Below are positions 49,254 to 63,324 of a DNA stretch of 64,000 bases, piece by piece. Under the pieces are notes generated by a model. That model was given only the letters and a program-made list of their open reading frames with translations. It was not told the origin of the DNA and did no database searches. Where the stretch lies: the NCBI RefSeq assembly GCF_949987535.1, contig NW_026645839.1, positions 186,001 through 250,000 of the forward strand, given 5' to 3'. Source of the DNA: Balaenoptera acutorostrata. Lineage: Eukaryota > Chordata > Mammalia > Artiodactyla > Balaenopteridae. Position 1 is the stretch's first letter. Every line of letters begins with the position of its first letter. The position numbers were made by a program, and so were the translations under genes.

Positions 49254-51012
49254 ATGTTTCAGAACACACCGTACACTTCTCCAGAGTGGCTGTTGGCAAT
49301 TTACATCCCACCCATCAGCGTAGCAAGGCTCCCATTTCTCCATGGCCGGTCCTGCATTTCTGGTTTGGACACTTTTTTCCGCATGGCCCTTTTGCCCGCT
49401 GGGAAGCGAGACTTCTTTGGAGCGCTGATTGGCCTTTCCAGGTTGCTTGGTTGGCCAAAAAGGGCGTATGCGTTTTTTCCTGAATATATTCAGGAAAAAA
49501 CGCATACGCCCTTTTTGGCCAAGGGCATCATTGTCCACGTTTTGCCGCTTTTCATGTGCTTTCAAGGCGATTCGAATCTACCTCCTGAAATCTGTTTCCT
49601 GCAATTCTGCCTTGCTTTCAAAGCCTCTTCGTTGCCTTCCCTTAATATATTTGTGGACGAGAGGTATCATTTAAAACTCTGCAGGTTTGTGAATTGCAGT
49701 GCCCCTGAGCTCCATTTTTCAACTCGCTTTTTTGGGAGCTGGCCGCAAAAGCGCAGGATTGCTTCAGGCCCTCTTCTGGTTCTGGGGGGCAGGCTGAGCT
49801 TGTGCTTAATTCTTCTTCCTGATGGGAAAATAGAGTGACCTGTGCCTGTCCCAACACCTAGAGCTAGTCTCTCATTGGTTCCCCCTCTTCCCCTTCATCC
49901 TCAGGACAAATTGCAACCTGTACGGAACAGGAGGTTAAAGGTGCTGATTCTCCAAGGAGGGAGATGGCTAGTAAATCGGCTGGAATGGCGAACCCGAGCA
50001 AAGGAGATGAGAAATGAGGTGCGTTTTAGAAACCTTTCCCGATCACACCGTGTACCATCTTCTGGGTTTCTCATGCCTGTTTTCGACGTAGGAAGATGCC
50101 CTTGAACCTGGAGATTTGGGACCCATGGGATGGGTACCATGCAGTATTACTTGAAAGGGTCTGCGTTGGCTCACCCAACCTCACCGAACCTCTCAGCCCC
50201 AAGAGTGTCCACCCTTATGTCTCAATCAGCTGTGGGTCTAGATATGGTCAATCCAGGTTGCATCACAGCCCCTGAACGAATTTTGTAAGAATTTCTCTCT
50301 CTTTCACTGTCTTTGTTTCACGGGTTTTGAAAAGTAATTTATTTTTATAATGGGGTTTAGCTGCTTTTCACGGCTGTGTTTATGCCGCTTTACACCCCCT
50401 TGACTCACTTACAGAGAGATATCAATACATAGGTTTGAAGATTCTTACTAGTCAGATATATTCTTGTGCGGTGAATAGGGGGTGTTGAGTCCAGTTCACT
50501 GAAAAAGGAATAGGTCTTGTCTCTTACATATTGGGTTTATGGAACGGTATCTGAGCTAATTTGAAACCCTTGTTTTATGCATCACCCCACCTCACCTTTC
50601 CCGTTCAGCAGCCATAGTGTGTTTCCTAAACGTGGGACTCTGTTCTGTTTTGCAATTCAGTTCAAGTGTAGCGGTTTTTACATTCCCTCTAGAAGTGATA
50701 TCTTATGATAAGTGTCTTTTTCTGTGTGACTTATTTCACTTAGAATCGTCGTACCTAAATCCACTCATCGTGCTGCTACTAGCCTTATGACGTTGATTTC
50801 ATGGCTGAGTGATATTCCATTGTACATGAGGACCACAACTTCTTTATCCATTTTTCTCTTTCCTAGGATATTTAAGGTGTAATGAAGTGGGGGTTCTTGT
50901 CCACAGAGCAGCCCTAAACTTTGGGGTGCCTGTGTCTTGCTGATTTTTAGTTTTCCCAATTTATACGCCCATGAGTGGAAGTGCCCTATGCTCTCCAAGC
51001 TGTGTTTTTTAG
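49254..51012 (+). repeat. Satellite unit 29
   Basis: 1,759 bp, palindrome 49451-49522. C50049 is shared only with unit 36 (62362). TCTAGAAGTG in the tail is shared with unit 33. Confidence 0.95.
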
Positions 51013-52771
51013 ATGTTTCAGAACACACCGTACACTTCTCCAGAGTGGCTGTTGGCAATTTACATCCCACCCATCAGCGTAGCAAGGCTCCCATTTCTCC
51101 ATGGCCGGTCCTGCATTTCTGGTTTGGACACTTTTTTCCGCATGGCCCTTTTGCCCGCTGGGAAGCGAGACTTCTTTGGAGCGCTGATTGGCCTTTCCAG
51201 GTTGCTTGGTTGGCCAAAAAGGGCGTATGCGTTTTTTCCTGAATATATTCAGGAAAAAACGCATACGCCCTTTTTGGCCAGGGGCATCATTGTCCACGTT
51301 TTGCCGCTTTTCATGTGCTTTCAAGGCGATTCGAATCTACCTCCTGAAATCTGTTTCCTGCAATTCTGCCTTGCTTTCAAAGCCTCTTCGTTGCCTTCCC
51401 TTAATATATTTGTGGACGAGAGGTATCATTTAAAACTCTGCAGGTTTGTGAATTGCAGTGCCCCTGAGCTCCATTTTTCAACTCGCTTTTTTGGGAGCTG
51501 GCCGCAAAAGCGCAGGATTGCTTCAGGCCCTCTTCTGGTTCTGGGGGGCAGGCTGAGCTTGTGCTTAATTCTTCTTCCTGATGGGAAAATAGAGTGACCT
51601 GTGCCTGTCCCAACACCTAGAGCTAGTCTCTCATTGGTTCCCCCTCTTCCCCTTCATCCTCAGGACAAATTGCAACCTGTACGGAACAGGAGGTTAAAGG
51701 TGCTGATTCTCCAAGGAGGGAGATGGCTAGTAAATCGGCTGGAATGGCGAACCCGAGCAAAGGAGATGAGAAATGAGGTGCGTTTTAGAAACCTTTCCCG
51801 ATCACACGGTGTACCATCTTCTGGGTTTCTCATGCCTGTTTTCGACGTAGGAAGATGCCCTTGAACCTGGAGATTTGGGACCCATGGGATGGGTACCATG
51901 CAGTATTACTTGAAAGGGTCTGCATTGGCTCACCCAACCTCACCGAACCTCTCAGCCCCAAGAGTGTCCACCCTTATGTCTCAATCAGCTGTGGGTCTAG
52001 ATATGGTCAATCCAGGTTGCATCACAGCCCCTGAACGAATTTTGTAAGAATTTCTCTCTCTTTCACTGTCTTTGTTTCACGGGTTTTGAAAAGTAATTTA
52101 TTTTTATAATGGGGTTTAGCTGCTTTTCACGGCTGTGTTTATGCCGCTTTACACCCCCTTGACTCACTTACAGAGAGATATCAATATATAGGTTTGAAGA
52201 TTCTTACTAGTCAGATATATTCTTGTGCGGTGAATAGGGGGTGTTGAGTCCAGTTCACTGAAAAAGGAATAGGTCTTGTCTCTTACATATTGGGTTTATG
52301 GAACGGTATCTGAGCTAATTTGAAACCCTTGTTTTATGCATCACCCCACCTCACCTTTCCCGTTCAGCAGCCATAGTGTGTTTCCTAAACGTGGGACTCT
52401 GTTCTGTTTTGCAATTCAGTTCAAGTGTAGCGGTTTTTACATTCCCTCTCTAAGTGATATCTTATGATAAGTGTCTTTTTCTGTGTGACTTATTTCACTA
52501 AGAATCGTCGTACCTAAATCAACTCATCGTGCTGCTACTAGCCTTATGACGTTGATTTCATGGCTGAGTGATATTCCATTGTACATGAGGACCACAACTT
52601 CTTTATCCATTTTTCTCTTTCCTAGGATATTTAAGGTGTAATGAAGTGGGGTTTCTTGTCCACAGAGCAGCCCTAAACTTTGGGGTGCCTGTGTCTTGCT
52701 GATTTTTAGTTTTCCCAATTTATACGCCCATGAGTGGAAGTGCCCTATGCTCTCCAAGCTGTGTTTTTTAG
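51013..52771 (+). repeat. Satellite unit 30
   Basis: 1,759 bp, palindrome 51210-51281 (perfect over 70). CCAGGGG only; A51924; CACTAAGAATC; private AAATCAACTC; GGGGTTTCTTG shared with unit 31. Confidence 0.95.
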
Positions 52772-54530
52772 ATGTTTCAGAACACACCGTACACTTCTCC
52801 AGAGTGGCTGTTGGCAATTTACATCCCACCCATCAGCGTAGCAAGGCTCCCATTTCTCCATGGCCGGTCCTGCATTTCTGGTTTGGACACTTTTTTCCGC
52901 ATGGCCCTTTTGCCCGCTGGGAAGCGAGACTTCTTTGGAGCGCTGATTGGCCTTTCCAGGTTGCTTGGTTGGCCAAAAATGGCGTATGCGTTTTTTCCTG
53001 AATATATTCAGGAAAAAACGCATACGCCCTTTTTGGCCAAGGGCATCATTGTCCACGTTTTGCCGCTTTTCATGTGCTTTCAAGGCGATTCGAATCTACC
53101 TCCTGAAATCTGTTTCCTGCAATTCTGCCTTGCTTTCAAAGCCTCTTCGTTGCCTTCCCTTAATATATTTGTGGACGAGAGGTATCATTTAAAACTCTGC
53201 AGGTTTGTGAATTGCAGTGCCCCTGAGCTCCATTTTTCAACTTGCTTTTTTGGGAGCTGGCCGCAAAAGCGCAGGATTGCTTCAGGCCCTCTTCTGGTTC
53301 TGGGAGGCAGGCTGAGCTTGTGCTTAATTCTTCTTCCTGATGGGAAAATAGAGTGACCTGTGCCTGTCCCAACACCTAGAGCTAGTCTCTCATTGGTTCC
53401 CCCTCTTCCCCTTCATCCTCAGGACAAATTGCAACCTGTACGGAACCGGAGGTTAAAGGTGCTGATTCTCCAAGGAGGGAGATGGCTAGTAAATCGGCTG
53501 GAATGGCGAACCCGAGCAAAGGAGATGAGAAATGAGGTGCGTTTTAGAAACCTTTCCCGATCACACGGTGTACCATCTTCTGGGTTTCTCATGCCTGTTT
53601 TCGACGTAGGAAGATGCCCTTGAACCTGGAGATTTGGGACCCATGGGATGGGTACCATGCAGTATTACTTGAAAGGGTCTGCGTTGGCTCACCCAACCTC
53701 ACCGAACCTCTCAGCCCCAAGAGTGTCCACCCTTATGTCTCAATCAGCTGTGGGTCTAGATATGGTCAATCCAGGTTGCATCACAGCCCCTGAACGAATT
53801 TTGTAAGAATTTCTCTCTCTTTCACTGCCTTTGTTTCACGGGTTTTGAAAAGTAATTTATTTTTATAATGGGGTTTAGCTGCTTTTCACGGCTGTGTTTA
53901 TGCCGCTTTACACCCCCTTGACTCACTTACAGAGAGATATCAATACATAGGTTTGAAGATTCTTACTAGTCAGATATATTCTTGTGCGGTGAATAGGGGG
54001 TGTTGTGTCCAGTTCACTGAAAAAGGAATAGGTCTTGTCTCTTACATATTGGGTTTATGGAACGGTATCTGAGCTAATTTGAAACCCTTGTTTTATGCAT
54101 CACCCCACCTCACCTTTCCCGTTCAGCAGCCATAGTGTGTTTCCTAAACGTGGGACTCTGTTCTGTTTTGCAATTCAGTTGAAGTGTAGCGGTTTTTACA
54201 TTCCCTCTCTAAGTGATATCTTATGATAAGTGTCTTTTTCTGTGTGACTTATTTCACTAAGAATCGTCGTACCTAAATCCACTCATCGTGCTGCTACTAG
54301 CCTTATGACGTTGATTTCATGGCTGAGTGATATTCCATTGTACATGAGGACCACAACTTCTTTATCCATTTTTCTCTTTCCTAGGATATTTAAGGTGTAA
54401 TGAAGTGGGGTTTCTTGTCCACAGAGCAGCCCTAAACTTTGGGGTGCCTGTGTCTTGCTGATTTTTAGTTTTCCCAATTTATACGCCCATGAGTGGAAGT
54501 GCCCTATGCTCTCCAAGCTGTGTTTTTTAG
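52772..54530 (+). repeat. Satellite unit 31
   Basis: 1,759 bp, palindrome 52969-53040 with a mismatch at 52980. T53243 and A53305 are shared only with unit 37. CACTGCCTTTG is shared with unit 33. Confidence 0.95.
52969..53040. repeat. Palindrome of unit 31 with one arm mismatch
   Basis: G to T at 52980 in the left arm. Confidence 0.9.
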
Positions 54531-56289
54531 ATGTTTCAGAACACACCGTACACTTCTCCAGAGTGGCTGTTGGCAATTTACATCCCACCCATCAGCGTAG
54601 CAAGGCTCCCATTTCTCCATGGCCGGTCCTGCATTTCTGGTTTGGACACTTTTTTCCGCATGGCCCTTTTGCCCGCTGGGAAGCGAGACTTCTTTGGAGC
54701 GCTGATTGGCCTTTCCAGGTTGCTTGGTTGGCCAAAAAGGGCGTATGCGTTTTTTCCTGAATATATTCAGGAAAAAACGCATACGCCCTTTTTGGCCAGG
54801 GGCATCATTGTCCACGTTTTGCCGCTTTTCATGTGCTTTCAAGGCGATTCGAATCTACCTCCTGAAATCTGTTTCCTGCAATTCTGCCTTGCTTTCAAAG
54901 CCTCTTCGTTGCCTTCCCTTAATATATTTGTGGACGAGAGGTATCATTTAAAACTCTGCAGGTTTGTGAATTGCAGTGCCCCTGAGCTCCATTTTTCAAC
55001 TCGCTTTTTTGGGAGCTGGCCGCAAAAGCGCAGGATTGCTTCAGGTCCTCTTCTGGTTCTGGGGGGCAGGCTGAGCTTGTGCTTAATTCTTCTTCCTGAT
55101 GGGAAAATAGAGTGACCTGTGCCTGTCCCAACACCTAGAGCTAGTCTCTCATTGGTTCCCCCTCTTCCCCTTCATCCTCAGGACAAATTGCAACCTGTAC
55201 GGAACAGGAGGTTAAAGGTGCTGATTCTCCAAGGAGGGAGATGGCTAGTAAATCGGCTGGAATGGCGAATCCGAGCAAAGGAGATGAGAAATGAGGTGCG
55301 TTTTAGAAACCTTTCCCGATCACACGGTGTACCATCTTCTGGGTTTCTCATGCCTGTTTTCGACGTAGGAAGATGCCCTTGAACCTGGAGATTTGGGACC
55401 CATGGGATGGGTACCATGCAGTATTACTTGAAAGGGTCTGCGTTGGCTCACCCAACCTCACCGAACCTCTCAGCCCCAAGAGTGTCCACCCTTATGTCTC
55501 AATCAGCTGTGGGTCTAGATATGGTCAATCCAGGTTGCATCACAGCCCCTGAACGAATTTTGTAAGAATTTCTCTCTCTTTCACTGTCTTTGTTTCACGG
55601 GTTTTGAAAAGTAATTTATTTTTATAATGGGGTTTAGCTGCTTTTCACGGCTGTGTTTATGCCGCTTTACACCCCCTTGACTCACTTACAGAGAGATATC
55701 AATATATAGGTTTGAAGATTCTTACTAGTCAGATATATTCTTGTGCGGTGAATAGGGGGTTTTGAGTCCAGTTCACTGAAAAAGGAATAGGTCTTGTCTC
55801 TTACATCTTGGGTTTATGGAACGGTATCTGAGCTAATTTGAAACCCTTGTTTTATGCATCACCCCACCTCACCTTTCCCGTTCAGCAGCCATAGTGTGTT
55901 TCCTAAACATGGGACTCTGTTCTGTTTTGCAATTCAGTTCAAGTGTAGCGGTTTTTACATTCCCTCTCTAAGTGATATCTTATGATAAGTGTCTTTTTCT
56001 GTGTGACTTATTTCACTTAGAATCGTCGTACCTAAATCCACTCATCGTGCTGCTACTAGCCTTATGACGTTGATTTCATGGCTGAGTGATATTCCATTGT
56101 ACATGAGGACCACAACTTCTTTATCCATTTTTCTCTTTCCTAGGATATTTAAGGTGTAATGAAGTGGGGGTTCTTGTCCACAGAGCAGCCCTAAACTTTG
56201 GGGTGCCTGTGTCTTGCTGATTTTTAGTTTTCCCAATTTATACGCCCATGAGTGGAAGTGCCCTATGCTCTCCAAGCTGTGTTTTTTAG
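54531..56289 (+). repeat. Satellite unit 32
   Basis: 1,759 bp, palindrome 54728-54799 (perfect over 70). Carries the full three-marker set of units 17, 18, 21 and 22, ten units away from the nearest of them. Private GGGGGTTTTGAG near 55758 and AAACATGGG near 55910. Confidence 0.95.
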
Positions 56290-58048
56290 ATGTTTCAGAA
56301 CACACCGTACACTTCTCCAGAGTGGCTGTTGGCAATTTACATCCCACCCATCAGCGTAGCAAGGCTCCCATTTCTCCATGGCCGGTCCTGCATTTCTGGT
56401 TTGGACACTTTTTTCCGCATGGCCCTTTTGCCCGCTGGGAAGCGAGACTTCTTTGGAGCGCTGATTGGCCTTTCCAGGTTGCTTGGTTGGCCAAAAAGGG
56501 CGTATGCGTTTTTTCCTGAATATATTCAGGAAAAAACGCATACGCCCTTTTTGGCCAAGGGCATCATTGTCCACGTTTTGCCGCTTTTCATGTGCTTTCA
56601 AGGCGATTCGAATCTACCTCCTGAAATCTGTTTCCTGCAATTCTGCCTTGCTTTCAAAGCCTCTTCGTTGCCTTCCCTTAATATATTTGTGGACGAGAGG
56701 TATCATTTAAAACTCTGCAGGTTTGTGAATTGCAGTGCCCCTGAGCTCCATTTTTCAACTCGCTTTTTTGGGAGCTGGCCGCAAAAGCGCAGGATTGCTT
56801 CAGGCCCTCTTCTGGTTCTGGGGGGCAGGCTGAGCTTGTGCTTAATTCTTCTTCCTGATGGGAAAATAGAGTGACCTGTGCCTGTCCCAACACCTAGAGC
56901 TAGTCTCTCATTGGTTCCCCCTCTTCCCGTTCATCCTCAGGACAAATTGCAACCTGTACGGAACAGGAGGTTAAAGGTGCTGATTCTCCAAGGAGGGAGA
57001 TGGCTAGTAAATCGGCTGGAATGGCGAACCCGAGCAAAGGAGATGAGAAATGAGGTGCGTTTTAGAAACCTTTCCCGATCACACGGTGTACCATCTTCTG
57101 GGTTTCTCATGCCTGTTTTCGACGTAGGAAGATGCCCTTGAACCTGGAGATTTGGGACCCATGGGATGGGTACCATGCAGTATTACTTGAAAGGGTCTGC
57201 GTTGGCTCACCCAACCTCACCGAACCTCTCAGCCCCAAGAGTGTCCACCCTTATGTCTCAATCAGCTGTGGGTCTAGATATGGTCAATCCAGGTTGCATC
57301 ACAGCCCCTGAACGAATTTTGTAAGAATTTCTCTCTCTTTCACTGCCTTTGTTTCACGGGTTTTGAAAAGTAATTTATTTTTATAATGGGGTTTAGCTGC
57401 TTTTCACGGCTGTGTTTATGCCGCTTTACACCCCCTTGACTCACTTACAGAGAGATATCAATACATAGGTTTGAAGATTCTTACTAGTCAGATATATTCT
57501 TGTGCGGTGAATAGGGGGTGTTGAGTCCAGTTCACTGAAAAAGGAATAGGTCTTGTCTCTTACATATTGGGTTTATGGAACGGTATCGGAGCTAATTTGA
57601 AACCCTTGTTTTATGCATCACCCTACCTCACGTTTCCCGTTCAGCAGCCATAGTGTGTTTCCTAAACGTGGGACTCTGTTCTGTTTTGCAATTCAGTTCA
57701 AGTGTAGCGGTTTTTACATTCCCTCTAGAAGTGATATCTTATGATAAGTGTCTTTTTCTGTGTGACTTATTTCACTTAGAATCATCGTACCTAAATCCAC
57801 TCATCGTGCTGCTACTAGCCTTATGACGTTGATTTCATGGCTGAGTGATATTCCATTGTACATGAGGACCACAACTTCTTTATCAATTTTTCTCTTTCCT
57901 AGGATATTTAAGGTGTAATGAAGTGGGGGTTCTTGTCCACAGAGCAGCCCTAAACTTTGGGGTGCCTGTGTCTTGCTGATTTTTAGTTTTCCCAATTTAT
58001 ACGCCCATGAGTGGAAGTGCCCTATGCTCTCCAAGCTGTGTTTTTTAG
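56290..58048 (+). repeat. Satellite unit 33
   Basis: 1,759 bp, palindrome 56487-56558. The tail has left-block alleles AATACATAGG and TATCGGAGC; CACTGCCTTTG; TCTAGAAGTG; private CCCTACCTCACG and AATCATCG. Confidence 0.95.
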
Positions 58049-59807
58049 ATGTTTCAGAACACACCGTACACTTCTCCAGAGTGGCTGTTGGCAATTTACA
58101 TCCCACCCATCAGCGTAGCAAGGCTCCCATTTCTCCATGGCCGGTCCTGCATTTCTGGTTTGGACACTTTTTTCCGCATGGCCCTTTTGCCCGCTGGGAA
58201 GCGAGACTTCTTTGGAGCGCTGATTGGCCTTTCCAGGTTGCTTGGTTGGCCAAAAAGGGCGTATGCGTTTTTTCCTGAATATATTCAGGAAAAAACGCAT
58301 ACGCCCTTTTTGGCCAAGGGCATCATTGTCCACGTTTTGCCGCTTTTCATGTGCTTTCAAGGCGATTCGAATCTACCTCCTGAAATCTGTTTCCTGCAAT
58401 TCTGCCTTGCTTTCAAAGCCTCTTCGTTGCCTTCCCTTAGTATATTTGTGGACGAGAGGTATCATTTAAAACTCTGCAGGTTTGTGAATTGCAGTGCCCC
58501 TGAGCTCCATTTTTCAACTCGCTTTTTTGGGAGCTGGCCGCAAAAGCGCAGGATTGCTTCAGGCCCTCTTCTGGTTCTGGGGGGCAGGCTGAGCTTGTGC
58601 TTAATTCTTCTTCCTGATGGGAAAATAGAGTGACCTGTGCCTGTCCCAACACCTAGAGCTAGTCTCTCATTGGTTCCCCCTCTTCCCCTTCATCCACAGG
58701 ACAAATTGCAACCTGTACGGAACAGGAGGTTAAAGGTGCTGATTCTCCAAGGAGGGAGATGGCTAGTAAATCGGCTGGAATGGCGAACCCGAGCAAAGGA
58801 GATGAGAAATGAGGTACGTTTTAGAAACCTTTCCCGATCACACGGTGTACCATCTTCTGGGTTTCTCATGCCTGTTTTCGACGTAGGAAGATGCCCTTGA
58901 ACCTGGAGATTTGGGACCCATGGGATGGGTACCATGCAGTATTACTTGAAAGGGTCTGCGTTGGCTCACCCAACCTCACCGAACCTCTCAGCCCCAAGAG
59001 TGTCCACCCTTATGTCTCAATCAGCTGTGGGTCTAGATATGGTCAATCCAGGTTGCATCACAGCCCCTGAACGAATTTTGTAAGAATTTCTCTCTCTTTC
59101 ACTGTCTTTGTTTCACGGGTTTTGAAAAGTAATTTATTTTTATAATGGGGTTTAGCTGCTTTTCACGGCTGTGTTTATGCCGCTTTACACCCCCTTGACT
59201 CACTTACAGAGAGATATCAATACATAGGTTTGAAGATTCTTACTAGTCAGATATATTCTTGTGCGGTGAATAGGGGGTGTTGAGTCCAGTTCACTGAAAA
59301 AGGAATAGGTCTTGTCTCTTACATATTGGGTTTATGGAACGGTATCGGAGCTAATTTGAAACCCTTGTTTTATGCATCACCCCACCTCACCTTTCCCGTT
59401 CAGCAGCCATAGTGTGTTTCCTAAACGTGGGACTCTGTTCTGTTTTGCAATTCAGTTCAAGTGTAGCAGTTTTTACATTCCCTCTCGAAGTGATATCTTA
59501 TGATAAGTGTCTTTTTCTGTGTGACTTATTTCACTTAGAATCGTCGTACCTAAATCCACTCATCGTGCTGCTACTAGCCTTATGACGTTGATTTCATGGC
59601 TGAGTGATATTCCATTGTACATGAGGACCACAACTTCTTTATCCATTTTTCTCTTTCCTAGGATATTTAAGGTGTAATGAAGTGGGGGTTCTTGTCCACA
59701 GAGCAGCCCTAAACTTTGGGGTGCCTGTGTCTTGCTGATTTTTAGTTTTCCCAATTTATACGGCCATGAGTGGAAGTGCCCTATGCTCTCCAAGCTGTGT
59801 TTTTTAG
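58049..59807 (+). repeat. Satellite unit 34
   Basis: 1,759 bp, palindrome 58246-58317. TTAGTATATTT is a left-block allele; CATCCACAGG at 58691; GAGGTACG with A58816; tail with AATACATAGG and TATCGGAGC; private TAGCAGTTT. Confidence 0.95.
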
Positions 59808-61566
59808 ATGTTTCAGAACACACCGTACACTTCTCCAGAGTGGCTGTTGGCAATTTACATCCCACCCATCAGCGTAGCAAGGCTCCCATTTCTCCATGGC
59901 CGGTCCTGCATTTCTGGTTTGGACACTTTTTTCCGCATGGCCCTTTTGCCCGCTGGGAAGCGAGACTTCTTTGGAGCGCTGATTGGCCTTTCCAGGTTGC
60001 TTGGTTGGCCAAAAAGGGCGTATGCGTTTTTTCCTGAATATATTCAGGAAAAAACTCATACGCCCTTTTTGGCCAAGGGCATCATTGTCCACGTTTTGCC
60101 GCTTTTCATGTGCTTTCAAGGCGATTCGAATCTACCTCCTGAAATCTGTTTCCTGCAATTCTGCCTTGCTTTCAAAGCCTCTTCGTTGCCTTCCCTTAAT
60201 ATATTTGTGGACGTGAGTTATCATTTAAAACTCTGCAGGTTTGTGAATTGCAGTGCCCCTGAGCTCCATTTTTCAACTCGCTTTTTTGGGAGCTGGCCGC
60301 AAAAGCGCAGGATTGCTTCAGGCCCTCTTCTGGTTCTGGGGGGCAGGCTGAGCTTGTGCTTAATTCTTCTTCCTGATGGGAAAATAGAGTGACCTGTGCC
60401 TGTCCCAACACCTAGAGCTAGTCTCTCATTGGTTCCCCCTCTTCCCCTTCATCCTCAGGACAAATTGCAACCTGTACGGAACAGGAGGTTAAAGGTGCTG
60501 ATTCTCCAAGGAGGGAGATGGCTAGTAAATCGGCTGGAATGGCGAACCCGAGCAAAGGAGATGAGAAATGAGGTGCGTTTTAGAAACCTTTCCCGATCAC
60601 ACGGTGTACCATCTTCTGGGTTTCTCATGCCTGTTTTCGACGTAGGAAGATGCCCTTGAACCTGGAGATTTGGGACCCATGGGATGGGTACCATGCAGTA
60701 TTACTTGAAAGGGTCTGCGTTGGCTCACCCAACCTCACCGAACCTCTCAGCCCCAAGAGTGTCCACCCTTATGTCTCAATCAGCTGTGGGTCTAGATATG
60801 GTCAATCCAGGTTGCATCACAGCCCCTGAACGAATTTTGTAAGAATTTCTCTCTCTTTCACTGTCTTTGTTTCACGGGTTTTGAAAAGTAATTTATTTTT
60901 ATAATGGGGTTTAGCTGCTTTTCACGGCTGTGTTTATGCCGCTTTACACCCCCTTGACTCACTTACAGAGAGATATCAATACATAGGTTTGAAGATTCTT
61001 ACTAGTCAGATATATTCTTGTGCGGTGAATAGGGGGTGTTGAGTCCAGTTCACTGAAAAAGGAATAGGTCTTGTCTCTTACATATTGGGTTTATGGAACG
61101 GTATCGGAGCTAATTTGAAACCCTTGTTTTATGCATCACCCCACCTCACCTTTCCCGTTCAGCAGCCATAGTGTGTTTCCTAAACGTGGGACTCTGTTCT
61201 GTTTTGCAATTCAGTTCAAGTGTAGCGGTTTTTACATTCCCTCTCTAAGTGATATCTTATGATAAGTGTCTTTTTCTGTGTGACTTATTTCACTTAGAAT
61301 CGTCGTACCTAAATCCACTCATCGTGCTGCTACTAGCCTTATGACGTTGATTTCATGGCTGAGTGATATTCCATTGTACATGAGGACCACAACTTCTTTA
61401 TCCATTTTTCTCTTTCCTAGGATATTTAAGGTGTAATGAAGTGGGGGTTCTTGTCCACAGAGCAGCCCTAAACTTTGGGGTGCCTGTGTCTTGCTGATTT
61501 TTAGTTTTCCCAATTTATACGCCCATGAGTGGAAGTGCCCTATGCTCTCCAAGCTGTGTTTTTTAG
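59808..61566 (+). repeat. Satellite unit 35
   Basis: 1,759 bp, palindrome 60005-60076 with a mismatch at 60056. Private GACGTGAGTTATC near 60210. Tail as in units 33 and 34. Confidence 0.95.
60005..60076. repeat. Palindrome of unit 35 with one arm mismatch
   Basis: G to T at 60056 in the right arm. Confidence 0.9.
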
Positions 61567-63324
61567 ATGTTTCAGAACACACCGTACACTTCTCCAGAGT
61601 GGCTGTTGGCAATTTACATCCCACCCATCAGCGTAGCAAGGCTCCCATTTCTCCATGGCCGGTCCTGCATTTCTGGTTTGGACACTTTTTTCCGCATGGC
61701 CCTTTTGCCCGCTGCGAAGCGAGACTTCTTTGGAGCGCTGATTGGCCTTTCCAGGTTGCTTGGTTGGCCAAAAAGGGCGTATGCGTTTTTTCCTGAATAT
61801 ATTCAGGAAAAAACGCATATGCCCTTTTTGGCCAAGGGCATCATTGTCCACGTTTTGCCGCTTTTCATGTGCTTTCAAGGCGATTCGAATCTACCTCCTG
61901 AAATCTGTTTCCTGCAATTCTGCCTTGCTTTCAAAGCCTCTTCGTTGCCTTCCCTTAATATATTTGTGGACGAGAGGTATCATTTAAAACTCTGCAGGTT
62001 TGTGAATTGCAGTGCCCCTGAGCTCCATTTTTCAACTCGCTTTTTTGGGAGCTGGCCGCAAAAGCGCAGGATTGCTTCAGGCCCTCTTCTGGTTCTGGGG
62101 GGCAGGCTGAGCTTGTGCTTAATTCTTCTTCCTGATGGGAAAATAGAGTGACCTGTGCCTGTCCCAACACCTAGAGCTAGTCTCTCATTGGTTCCCCCTC
62201 TTCCCGTTCATCCTCAGGACAAATTGCAACCTGTACGGAACAGGAGGTTAAAGGTGCTGATTCTCCAAGGAGGGAGATGGCTAGTAAATCGGCTGGAATG
62301 GCGAACCCGAGCAAAGGAGATGAGAAATGAGGTGCGTTTTAGAAACCTTTCACGATCACACCGTGTACCATCTTCTGGGTTTCTCATGCCTGTTTTCGAC
62401 GTAGGAAGATGCCCTTGAACCTGGAGATTTGGGACCCATGGGATGGGTACCATGCAGTATTACTTGAAAGGGTCTGCATTGGCTCACCCAACCTCACCAA
62501 ACCTCTCAGCCCCAAGAGTGTCCACCCTTATGTCTCAATCAGCTGTGGGTCTAGATATGGTCAATCCAGGTTGCATCACAGCCCCTGAACGAATTTTGTA
62601 AGAATTTCTCTCTTTTCACTGTCTTTGTTTCACGGGTTTTGAAAAGTAATTTATTTTTATAATGGGGTTTAGCTGCTTTTCACGGCTGTGTTTATGCCGC
62701 TTTACACCCCCTTGACTCACTTACAGAGAGATATCAATATATAGGTTTGAAGATTCTTACTAGTCAGATATATTCTTGTGCGGTGAATAGGGGGTGTTGA
62801 GTCCAGTTCACTGAAAAAGGAATAGGTCTTGTCTCTTACATATTGGGTTTATGGAACGGTATCTGAGCTAATTTGAAACCCTTGTTTTATGCATCACCCC
62901 ACCTCACCTTTCCCGTTCAGCAGCCATAGTGTGTTTCCTAAACGTGGGACTCTGTTCTGTTTTGCAATTCAGTTCAAGTGTAGCGGTTTTTACATTCCCT
63001 CTCTAAGTGATATCTTATGATAAGTGTCTTTTTCTGTGTGACTTATTTCACTAAGAATCGTCGTACCTAAATCCACTCATCGTGCTGCTACTAGCCTTAT
63101 GACGTTGATTTCATGGCTGAGTGATATTCCATTGTACATGAGGACCACAACTTCTTTATCCATTTTTCTCTTTCCTAGGATATTTAAGGTGTAATGAAGT
63201 GGGGGTTCTTGTCCACAGAGCAGCCCTAAACTTTGGGGTGCCTGTGTCTTGCTGATTTTTAGTTTTCCCAATTTATACGCCCATGAGTGGAAGTGCCGTA
63301 TGCTCTCCAAGCTGTGTTTTTTAG
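61567..63324 (+). repeat. Satellite unit 36
   Basis: 1,758 bp, palindrome 61764-61835 with a mismatch at 61820. A 1-bp loss in the CTCTCTCTTTC stretch near 62612 explains the length. C62362 as in unit 29; A62478 as in units 28 and 30. Confidence 0.95.
61764..61835. repeat. Palindrome of unit 36 with one arm mismatch
   Basis: C to T at 61820 in the right arm, at a CpG, as expected from deamination of a methylated site. Confidence 0.9.
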
